DNA of 64,000 bases from Clostridia bacterium (lineage in GTDB: Bacteria; Bacillota; Clostridia; Lachnospirales; Lachnospiraceae). This document shows, piece by piece, positions 49,895 through 56,968 of the stretch. Location of the stretch: NCBI GenBank assembly GCA_910576205.1, contig CAJTHL010000002.1:186001-250000 (forward strand), written 5' to 3'. The notes under the pieces are model-generated. The model saw only the letters and a program-made list of their open reading frames with translations. It was not told the DNA's origin and did not search any database. Position 1 is the stretch's first letter; the number at the start of each line of letters is the position of its first letter. Both the position numbers and the translations under genes were made by a program.

Positions 49895-51058
49895 CTATAG
49901 GAATATCCCAATAAACTGGCTGGCCAGCACCACCATCACCAGTGCAATCGGATAGGTCGCCGCATATGCCGACGCCACGTCGTCCGTCTCCGTCACACGA
50001 ATCAGGGTTCCAAGGGCCGGCGTACTTGTCATACCGCCGCAGATGGAGCCCAGGGTATTAAAGATACTAAGCCGGAGCACCTTCGCCGCAAACACATATC
50101 CCAGCAGCATGGGAACCAGCGTCATAAGCGCTCCGTAGAGGAACAGTAAAGCTCCCTGCTCCTTGAGAATCTCCACAAAGCCCGCGCCCGCCTGGGAACC
50201 TGCGCCCAGAAGGAAAAGCGCCAGTCCAAACTCCCTTAAGCACTCCAGCACGTGCTTCTCCACCTTTACGCTTAAGCGGCCGATACGGCCGAAATGGCCC
50301 AGAATCAGCCCCGCAATCAAGGGCCCGCCGGAAGTACCCAGGGCAAATACCGCCCCGCCCGGAAGGGGGATTTCGATTTTAGCCAGAATGATGCCAAAGG
50401 CAATGGCCAGGGAGAAGGGGAAGAATCCCATACTATCCGCGTAGAACAGTTCTTCCTTTTTGGTCTTGTGATACTCTTCTTCCGTCACATTGGCCGCCGC
50501 CTCATATCTGGCCCGCTCCGCCGCCATGTCGGTTTTTAAGAGCTTTGGCACAAGCTGTACGAAGAGCACCACGCCCACCACGCCAAAGGGGTAGGCAATG
50601 CCGTAGCCCACGGAGGCAGCGTCGGAGCCTGTGGCGTCCAGGGCCGCCGCAAGACCCGGGGTACTGGTGAGAGCCCCTGTCATCATGCCCAGGCTGATAT
50701 CCACGGGAACGCCAAAAGCCTTGATAACAAGGACACAGGTCAGGGCCCCGGCCGCTATGACGATAATGCCCAGCAGAATATAGGACGTGGCATTTAATTT
50801 AAAGTTGCGGAAAAACTTCGGGCCCGCGATAAATCCCACGGATGTCACAAAGCAGATAAGGCCCAGTTCCCGCACCAGAGACGGAATTTCCACACCGAAG
50901 TGGCCAAATACCAGGGCCACCAGCAGAATGCCCGCGGTACCCAGCTCCAATCCGCATATCTTAATGCTTCCTACCAGGTAGCCGATAACGGCAATGAGAA
51001 ACACCATCATCAGCGTATTGGAAAATATATTTTCCTGAAACCATGTAACAAGTCCCAT
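49895..51058 (-). CDS. AspT/YidE-family transporter (duplicated hydrophobic domains)
   Basis: This 387-residue membrane protein has about eleven helices and an internal duplication. Two related motifs (GMMTGALTSTPGLAAALDAT and GGMTSTPALGTLIRVTETDD) occupy equivalent places in each half, as in the aspartate:alanine exchanger AspT. Unlike YidE it has no long TrkA-C cytosolic domains. A dicarboxylate such as aspartate, fumarate or succinate is a sensible substrate in this context, but the family gives no proof. The start is the second of two adjacent ATGs (51058), at better distance from GGAG. It follows the fumarate-reductase flavoprotein gene, with repeat copy D between. Confidence 0.85.
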   Translation of the reverse strand: MGLVTWFQENIFSNTLMMVFLIAVIGYLVGSIKICGLELGTAGILLVALVFGHFGVEIPSLVRELGLICFVTSVGFIAGPKFFRNFKLNATSYILLGIIVIAAGALTCVLVIKAFGVPVDISLGMMTGALTSTPGLAAALDATGSDAASVGYGIAYPFGVVGVVLFVQLVPKLLKTDMAAERARYEAAANVTEEEYHKTKKEELFYADSMGFFPFSLAIAFGIILAKIEIPLPGGAVFALGTSGGPLIAGLILGHFGRIGRLSVKVEKHVLECLREFGLALFLLGAGSQAGAGFVEILKEQGALLFLYGALMTLVPMLLGYVFAAKVLRLSIFNTLGSICGGMTSTPALGTLIRVTETDDVASAYAATYPIALVMVVLASQFIGIFL

Positions 51059-51074
51059 CATACTCTCCTTATTT

Positions 51075-51175
51075 AATTTCCGCATCCACCCTCCCAAGTC
51101 CCTGGGTACTGGAAGATTTTCCGGCCGTTTCCCGGCCGGAAATCCTTCCGGGGCCTTGTCCGGGCAGATGCCGTT
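51075..51175. repeat. Dispersed palindromic repeat, copy D
   Basis: GCATC...CCC...AAGTCCC...GGAAGATTTTCCGGCCG pairs with CGGCCGGAAATCCTTCC...GGGCCTT...GGG...GATGC. The outer arms differ from those of copies B and E but remain complementary. It lies between the fumarate-reductase flavoprotein and the AspT-family transporter genes. Confidence 0.8.
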
Positions 51176-51192
51176 TTGTTTCGCAACCGCCC

Positions 51193-52797
51193 TTATTTCG
51201 GCATTCCGAAGGTGTATTTGGGCAGCAGCAGCGGGGATACCTCTCCTGTGTGCAGTCCTGCCTTTTCAAGCTCGGAGGCGTAGTCCTTCACATGGTCGAG
51301 GTTCATGGCCCCAAGCTCCACCTCTTTGCATTTGCCCGCCGCGGCTTTTCCGGCGTTGCGGCCAAATACGATGATATCCAGCAGGGAATTGCCCATAAGG
51401 CGGTTTCTTCCGTGGATACCTCCCACGGCCTCTCCTGCCACCAGCAGGTTGGGAATGGCCTTGGTAAAGCCCTCTCCGCCGATCTCCAGACCGCCGTTCT
51501 GGTAGTGGAGGGTGGGGTAGATCAGGATGGGCTGTTTTCTCATGTCAATGCCATAGTTTAAGTACATCCGCAGCATGGCGGGAATCCGCTTCTCTATGGT
51601 TCCCTCCCCGTGAATGATCTCAATCATAGGCGTATCCAGCCAGATACCGTAGCCTGTGGGGGTGGGAACGCCCTTGCCCCGCTCTTTGCACTCCCGGATT
51701 ATGGAGGCGGCGGACACATCCCGGGTCTCCAGGGGATGCATAAACGCCTCGCCCTCGGCGTTAATAAGCATGGCTCCCAGGGAACGCACCTTCTCCGTCA
51801 CCAGAGCGCCAAAGATCTGGGCCGGGTAAGCCACGCCTGTGGGATGGTACTGGATGGTATCCTGGTACAATAAGGGCGCTCCTGCACGGTATCCCATAAC
51901 CAGACCGTCGGCGGTAGCGCCGTAATGGTTGGAGGTTGGGAAATTCTGGTAGTGGAGGCGTCCCGCTCCGCCGGTGGCGATGATGACGGTCTTTGCCCTT
52001 GCCACCTTGTACTCTCCGGTTTCCATATTCTGGAGAACGGCTCCGGCCACCTGGCCTTTGTCGTCCTTAATAAGCTCCACGGCTGCGGTAAAGTCCGCAA
52101 TGGGAATCTGGCGGTTCCACACCTCATCCCTAAGCACACGCATAATCTCCGCACCCGAATAGTCCTTGCAGGCGTGCATTCTCTTTCTGGAGGTGCCGCC
52201 CCCGTGGGTGGTCACCATTCTTCCGTCCTTGTCCTTGTCAAACATGACGCCCAGCTCGTTCAGCCACTTGATAGCGTCCGGGGCTTCCATAACCAGACGG
52301 CGCAGAAGCTCTGGCCTGGCCGCAAAATGTCCGCCTCCGAAGGCGTCCAGGTAATGCCGCTCAGGAGAATCGTTCTCCTTGTCCGCAGCCTGGATTCCCC
52401 CCTCTGCCATCATAGTGTTGGCGTCGCCGATGCGAAGCTTGGTCACCATCATCACATTGGCCCCCGCTTCATGGGCCTCAATAGCCGCGGAGGAGCCTGC
52501 GCCGCCACCGCCGATTACCAGCACATCCACATCGTAGTCCACATGGTTTAAGTCAATGGGTACATCCTTGATACGGCTGTCGGAGTGAAGGAGGGTTCCC
52601 AGCTCAAAGGGTACTTTTTCCCCCTTGTTGGGGCCTATCTTTAACTCCTGGAAGCCGTCCTCACGGTAATCGGGATGAAATTTGCGGAGAAGCTCGTCTT
52701 TTTCCTCAGCCGTCATTCTTCTGGGCTCCATGCCGATACGTCCGGCTCTGGTGGCCTCTACTTTTTTGATAGATTCCAACATTTCTGCTGTAAACAT
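51193..52797 (-). CDS. Soluble fumarate reductase/succinate dehydrogenase-type flavoprotein
   Basis: This 534-residue flavoprotein of the FrdA/SdhA/NadB superfamily has an FAD-binding GGGGAGSSAA near residue 93. It also has the TMMAEGGIQAA segment, a catalytic-region QYHPTG, and MHPLETRDVSAA carrying the Arg of the active site. No signal peptide or Tat motif is present, so it acts in the cytoplasm. About 90 residues precede the FAD motif, longer than in standard FrdA. The start at 52797 has GGAGGGG upstream. It lies 13 bases after the Fe-S subunit gene. Thiol:fumarate reductase TfrA and aspartate oxidase are alternatives; the partner Fe-S subunit and pathway genes favour fumarate reduction. 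Confidence 0.88.
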   Translation of the reverse strand: MFTAEMLESIKKVEATRAGRIGMEPRRMTAEEKDELLRKFHPDYREDGFQELKIGPNKGEKVPFELGTLLHSDSRIKDVPIDLNHVDYDVDVLVIGGGGAGSSAAIEAHEAGANVMMVTKLRIGDANTMMAEGGIQAADKENDSPERHYLDAFGGGHFAARPELLRRLVMEAPDAIKWLNELGVMFDKDKDGRMVTTHGGGTSRKRMHACKDYSGAEIMRVLRDEVWNRQIPIADFTAAVELIKDDKGQVAGAVLQNMETGEYKVARAKTVIIATGGAGRLHYQNFPTSNHYGATADGLVMGYRAGAPLLYQDTIQYHPTGVAYPAQIFGALVTEKVRSLGAMLINAEGEAFMHPLETRDVSAASIIRECKERGKGVPTPTGYGIWLDTPMIEIIHGEGTIEKRIPAMLRMYLNYGIDMRKQPILIYPTLHYQNGGLEIGGEGFTKAIPNLLVAGEAVGGIHGRNRLMGNSLLDIIVFGRNAGKAAAGKCKEVELGAMNLDHVKDYASELEKAGLHTGEVSPLLLPKYTFGMPK

Positions 52798-52810
52798 ATG
52801 CGCTCCCCTC

Positions 52811-53485
52811 CTATTTCTCAATATCCCTGTTGTTATAGAGTTCTTTCATCTCCTCCACAGGTTTCTGCATTACCTGCTCAATGAGGCTGTCAAACTCACC
52901 GCTGTTAATGGCCTCCACACGCTCCTTGAGATGCTGGGACTTAGGCGCAATGTATTTTCCCGTAAGGCGTCTTGCCAGCACGCCCACCATGGGGTGGGAA
53001 ATACCCGCCGGGCACCTGGAAGTGCAGATCCCGCAGCCGATGCAGTCAAAGGATTCCTCCGCACATTTCTCAAAATCGCCTCTCTGGGCGTAGGCGATAT
53101 ACTGCATCACGTTGAGGCTCTGGGGACATCCCTTGGTGCAGGCATTGCAGCCAATACAGCTGTAGATCTCCGGGTAGAGCTCCATCATGATTCTCTGGTC
53201 GGCCCTTACCTCTGAAATGTCATAATTCCGCTTATCTGTGGGGAAGAATGGCAGGGTTGCCACATACATGCCCTCCTGCACCTGGGTCTGACAGGCCAGA
53301 CAGGTTTTCAGCTCGTTGTTCCCCTTGATTCTGTAAATGGTGGCGCAGGCGCCGCAGAAGCCGTGACGGCAGCCGCAGCCACGCACAAGCTTATAGCCCG
53401 CGTATTCCATGGCCGTCATAATAGTCAGCTCGGCAGGCACGGAATACTGTTTTCCAAAAAAGTATACATTTACCATTTCTTGCAT
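52811..53485 (-). CDS. Fumarate reductase-type iron-sulfur subunit
   Basis: This 224-residue protein has an N-terminal plant-type 2Fe-2S domain (CGCRHGFCGAC, then LACQTQ). Two 4Fe-4S motifs (CIGCNACTKGCP and CIGCGICTSRCP) follow, matching the SdhB/FrdB/TfrB core. TfrB of methanogens carries an additional HdrB-like CCG part, which is missing here and is instead encoded separately as hdrB. No membrane-anchor genes are adjacent. It would pass electrons from the Hdr/Flx module to the flavoprotein. The start at 53485 has AAAGGA upstream. Repeat-like sequence separates it from flxA. Confidence 0.88.
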   Translation of the reverse strand: MQEMVNVYFFGKQYSVPAELTIMTAMEYAGYKLVRGCGCRHGFCGACATIYRIKGNNELKTCLACQTQVQEGMYVATLPFFPTDKRNYDISEVRADQRIMMELYPEIYSCIGCNACTKGCPQSLNVMQYIAYAQRGDFEKCAEESFDCIGCGICTSRCPAGISHPMVGVLARRLTGKYIAPKSQHLKERVEAINSGEFDSLIEQVMQKPVEEMKELYNNRDIEK

Positions 53486-53520
53486 TTTATTCGTCCTTTC
53501 ATAGTTTATTTCCAGCCCAT

Positions 53521-53643
53521 AGCGCACAGCTTCGAGTCCGCAGCGGACACCGCAATTTTGCTTCGCTCCATTTTGGTTGAGGCGTTCCCCTTAAGGGGGG
53601 CCTTCTCCTGACCTTCAGCCAATTCACCTTCTGCCTGTGCGCT
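53521..53643. repeat. Structured intergenic element after flxA
   Basis: The outer arms AGCGCACAG and CTGTGCGCT are 9-bp complementary. Inside are GTCCGC-a-GCGGAC and CCCCTTAAGGGG. It lies directly past the flxA stop codon and shares its GCTTCGCTCCATTT and terminal GCTTATTGCTAT motifs with the element at 49597-49892. Confidence 0.6.
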
Positions 53644-53654
53644 GCTTATTGCTA

Positions 53655-54509
53655 TCAATACTCGTTAGGCAGTTCATCAATTTCATCGCAGCGGAACACC
53701 GGCCCGTCTTTGCACACGTACTTAGATCCGATGTTGCAGCGTCCGCATTTGCCGATGCCGCACTTCATGCGAAGCTCCAGGGTAGTATAAACCTGTTCCT
53801 TTGAGAATCCCATCTCCATCAGGGCCGCAAGGACAAACTTAATCATAATGGGCGGGCCGCATACCAGGGCGGTCTTGTCGGTGGAAAATCCCACTTCCTT
53901 TAAATAGTTGGGCACAAATCCCACGTGGCCGTCCCAGACCTCCTGCTCCCGGTCTATGGTCAGGTAGACATTGACCCCTTCCGTCTTCATCCAGACCTCC
54001 TGGATCTCCTTTAACTGCACCAGATCGTCGGCGGAGCGGGAGCCGTAGAGGATATCCACGGTGCCGTAATTTTCCCGGTTATCCAGCACATAGTTAATCA
54101 CAGAGCGAAGAGGCGCAAGGCCGATGCCTCCTGCGATAAACAAAAGGTTCTTTCCCTTTAACTCTGTCTCCACCGGAAAATGATTGCCGTAGGGCCCCCG
54201 GACGGTGATCTCGTCTCCCACCTGGAGGCTGTGAAGGTATTCCGTCAGAACGCCGCAGCGCTTGATACTGAACTCCTGGAATTCCCTGTTGGTGGGGGAT
54301 GAGGTAATGGAGAACATTCCCTCGCTGATTCCCGGGGCGCACACCATGGCGCACTGGCCGGGCATGTGCTCAAAGAGCTTGCCGCCCTCCGGCGCATTGA
54401 CCCGGAAGGTCTTTACATCCGGCGTCTCCTCCCGGATATCCGTAATCACGCCCACCTGGGGGATAAGGGTATCCAGGGTATAGTTTTTATTGCAAGTACA
54501 GGTATCCAT
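53655..54509 (-). CDS. flxA: FlxA-like FAD/NAD(P)-binding oxidoreductase
   Basis: This 284-residue protein of the ferredoxin-NADP reductase type has an FAD-binding N-terminal half and an NAD(P)-binding half with FIAGGIGLAPLRSVI. A C-terminal cysteine cluster (CGIGKCGRCN...C) likely holds 2Fe-2S. It matches the NADH-dehydrogenase subunit of FlxABCD and AsrB/HydG-like proteins. It would feed electrons from NADH to the Fe-S subunits FlxB and FlxC. It overlaps flxB by one base (TAATG), indicating translational coupling. Confidence 0.85.
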   Translation of the reverse strand: MDTCTCNKNYTLDTLIPQVGVITDIREETPDVKTFRVNAPEGGKLFEHMPGQCAMVCAPGISEGMFSITSSPTNREFQEFSIKRCGVLTEYLHSLQVGDEITVRGPYGNHFPVETELKGKNLLFIAGGIGLAPLRSVINYVLDNRENYGTVDILYGSRSADDLVQLKEIQEVWMKTEGVNVYLTIDREQEVWDGHVGFVPNYLKEVGFSTDKTALVCGPPIMIKFVLAALMEMGFSKEQVYTTLELRMKCGIGKCGRCNIGSKYVCKDGPVFRCDEIDELPNEY

Positions 54510-55549
54510 TACTTCTCACCTCCCTGTTTCTGAAAGGACTTGATGACTTTGACGATATTTAACGCTGCAGGGCACTTTTCCACACACCGGCCGCATCCCA
54601 CGCAGGAGTACATTCCGTCGTTGTTGGCGGGGAAATACACAAGCTTGTGCATAAACCGCTGGCGGAATCTCTGCATCTGGCTGGTGCGGTTGTTTCCGTG
54701 AGCCATCATGGTAAAATCGGAGTACATACAGGAATCCCAGCAGCGATAGCGCTGTACGCCGTGTCCCGTATTGTAATCCTTGATATCGTAGCACTGGCAG
54801 GTGGGGCACACAAAGGTACAGGTGCCGCAGGCCAGGCAGGGCTTGTAAAGCTCCTCCCACAGGGGAGAATCAAATTTTTCCGTGAGGGCGTCCCCGTTCC
54901 AGCCCTCCAGGGACAGGTTGGAATAGGGGAGCTTCTCCACGATGGCGCGGATAGCCGCCTTCTCTTCTTCCACGGCCTGTTCCCCAGCCTCCCCGGCCGG
55001 GGTAAGCAGCCCTTCCAGGGATTTTGTGAGGGCCTCTCCCTTTTCGGTGAGGGGTTTAAAGAAGAGCTCCTCCCCTGCCATCCAGGCGGCCACATCCGCC
55101 GCAGGCTCGGCGCAGTCAATGCCGAACACCTTACAGAAGCAGGTTTCCTCCGGCTCATGGCAGGCCAGGGCCACAATGACGCCGTGCTCCCGTCTCGCCG
55201 CGTAGAAGGTGTCCACCGGGTCGCTTAAGAATACCTGATCTAAGACTTTTAGTCCCTGGACGTCGCAGGCCTTCATGCCAAACACGACGAAGCTCTGGTT
55301 TTTCAGCTCTTCCGGCTCTATGGTAATTTTTTTCCCTTCCCTTTTGCAGGTATAGAGGTTCTCACTCTGGGGGAAGAAGGCGTCCTTGGGGGATTTCACG
55401 GATTTCAGAGTGGTAAGATCCACCTGGACCTCCTCATCCCAGGCCGCAAAATTTACCTGGCCGCTGATGTTTACGGGCAGATACAGTTCCTGCCCTGCGG
55501 CAATTTTTGCAAACAGCTCAGGCAGTTTTTCTTTTTCAATCTTTAACAT
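54509..55549 (-). CDS. flxB: FlxB-like 4Fe-4S protein
   Basis: This 346-residue protein is related to anaerobic sulfite reductase subunit A and FlxB. It has an N-terminal domain with KACDVQGLKVLDQVF and CFCKVFGIDC, then two 4Fe-4S motifs near the C-terminus (CLACGTCTFVCPTC and CVGCGRCVEKCP). It is a soluble electron-transfer subunit between FlxA and HdrA. No sulfite-reductase catalytic subunit is in the window, which argues against a true Asr system. The ATG at 55549 follows GGAGGGG. Confidence 0.83.
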   Translation of the reverse strand: MLKIEKEKLPELFAKIAAGQELYLPVNISGQVNFAAWDEEVQVDLTTLKSVKSPKDAFFPQSENLYTCKREGKKITIEPEELKNQSFVVFGMKACDVQGLKVLDQVFLSDPVDTFYAARREHGVIVALACHEPEETCFCKVFGIDCAEPAADVAAWMAGEELFFKPLTEKGEALTKSLEGLLTPAGEAGEQAVEEEKAAIRAIVEKLPYSNLSLEGWNGDALTEKFDSPLWEELYKPCLACGTCTFVCPTCQCYDIKDYNTGHGVQRYRCWDSCMYSDFTMMAHGNNRTSQMQRFRQRFMHKLVYFPANNDGMYSCVGCGRCVEKCPAALNIVKVIKSFQKQGGEK

Positions 55550-55562
55550 ATCCGTCCCCTCC

Positions 55563-56537
55563 CTATGATCTTGTGGATACCACACTGGGCTCCACATCCT
55601 CGAAGGTGAAGCTGGTCAGCGGTGCGTCGGCGTCTACATCCTCTCCGGCCTGGTATTCCCCGTAGAATTCGTCGATATCCTTGATGAATTTCCGGTTAAA
55701 GAGGTGAAGGGGGATTCCCTGGGGACATACCCGGCTGCATTCTCCACAGTCCGTGCAACGCCCGGCTACGTGGAATGCCCGGATAATATGGAACATCTTC
55801 TCCTCAAAGGAGTCCGCGTTTGCCTTCTGGGAGCTGTCGAACTTGTTGCTGTCAAAAACGCATTTACGGCAGCTGCAGGCGGGACACACATTCCGGCAGG
55901 CATTGCAGCGGATGCATTTGCCAAGCTCCTTCTGGAAAAAGGCAAATTTCTCCTCCGGGGACAGTCCCTCAATCCGGGCCACCTCCGCAAAGCGGTCGGC
56001 GTCGGTAGTGTCCCTGGACGTAAGCAGCAGCTCGTCGTAGATCTTATGCTCCTTGCCTTTGCACACATGGCAGCGCTCCAGCATGGCGTCCTTGTAGGCG
56101 CAGGTCTTTTCACCGTAAAGGGTCTGCACCGTAAGCGTCTCCGCCTCGTCGGTAAGCTCCGCCCCGGAAATGCTCTGGATACCCTTGATACCTAAGGCCT
56201 TGATCTTCTCAATATCAAGCTTTCCCTTACAGCCTACGCCGATAATATACGCCTTTTCTCTCTCCACCCGGTGCTCCTTTAAAAGCTGGTTAAAGCTGTA
56301 GGTGTCACAGGGCTTTAAAAATACCAGGGTCTTTCCCTCCATCTTAGAGGCTTCTATCATATATTTGCTTAAATTTGCCCCGCAGAAGCCGTTGTACACG
56401 AAATCCGCGAAGTCCGTATCCTTTGCAAAATACGCCGGTTCCGGATTGTAGGGCAGGTCGCCGGCCTTCCAGCCAAGAACCCGGACTACGGTCCCGTCCG
56501 CCAGCAGCTCTTTTGCTCTCTTAATCAACTCCTGCAT
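55563..56537 (-). CDS. flxC: FlxC-like/FrhB-type iron-sulfur electron-transfer subunit
   Basis: This 324-residue protein has an N-terminal FrhB/FdhB-type domain (GFCGANLSKYMIEASK, then VGCKGKLD). Fe-S motifs follow in its second half: CIRCNACRNVCPACSCRKC and CTDCGECSRVCPQG. It fits FlxC of FlxABCD-HdrABC complexes, which accept electrons via FlxA/B. The start is taken at 56537 inside the end of flxD (13-base overlap). The longer frame to 56762 only reads through flxD out of frame. Confidence 0.8.
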   Translation of the reverse strand: MQELIKRAKELLADGTVVRVLGWKAGDLPYNPEPAYFAKDTDFADFVYNGFCGANLSKYMIEASKMEGKTLVFLKPCDTYSFNQLLKEHRVEREKAYIIGVGCKGKLDIEKIKALGIKGIQSISGAELTDEAETLTVQTLYGEKTCAYKDAMLERCHVCKGKEHKIYDELLLTSRDTTDADRFAEVARIEGLSPEEKFAFFQKELGKCIRCNACRNVCPACSCRKCVFDSNKFDSSQKANADSFEEKMFHIIRAFHVAGRCTDCGECSRVCPQGIPLHLFNRKFIKDIDEFYGEYQAGEDVDADAPLTSFTFEDVEPSVVSTRS

Positions 56538-56968
56538 CTTAGATCCCCCAATCTTACGTTTTTGCCCAGGGAGCGGATTTTCTCCACAAACTCGTTCATG
56601 GTGGCGGAGAATTTCACGCCCTCCGCGGCCGACACCCATTCTACCCGGGTGCGTCCGTTTTCCACGCCGATGTAGTCCAGCATGGAGAATAAAAGGGTCA
56701 TACGCCGTCTGGCGTAGTAGTTGCCGGTGCTGTAATGGCAGTCTCCCGGATGGCAGCCGCACAGGATCACCCCGTCGGCGCCTTTCTCAAAGGCCCGCAG
56801 GATAAACATGGGGTTGACCCGGCAGGAACAGGGCACGCGGATGATCTTTACGTCCGCAGGATAGGAGAGGCGGCTGCTTCCCGCCAGATCGGCTCCCGCG
56901 TAGCTGCACCAGTTGCAGCAGAAAGCCACGATTTTCGGTCTGAAGGTTTCGTTTGTTTCTATTGACAT
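56525..56968 (-). CDS. flxD: FlxD/MvhD-like hydrogenase iron-sulfur subunit
   Basis: This 147-residue 2Fe-2S protein of the MvhD family shows CCNWCSYAGADLAG near the N-terminus, VPCSCRVNP and GCHPGDCHY. MvhD/FlxD hands electrons to HdrA. No MvhA/MvhG hydrogenase genes are nearby, so NADH via FlxABC rather than H2 should be the donor. GGAGG precedes the ATG. It overlaps the end of hdrA by 10 bases. Confidence 0.9.
   Translation of the reverse strand: MSIETNETFRPKIVAFCCNWCSYAGADLAGSSRLSYPADVKIIRVPCSCRVNPMFILRAFEKGADGVILCGCHPGDCHYSTGNYYARRRMTLLFSMLDYIGVENGRTRVEWVSAAEGVKFSATMNEFVEKIRSLGKNVRLGDLRCRS

Noticed and set aside
53655..55549. Anaerobic sulfite reductase AsrAB
   Set aside because: No catalytic AsrC is present; the two subunits lie within a complete Flx/Hdr set.
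55563..56762. Longer form of flxC starting at 56762
   Set aside because: The extra 75 codons are an out-of-frame reading of flxD; the ATG at 56537 gives the family N-terminus.
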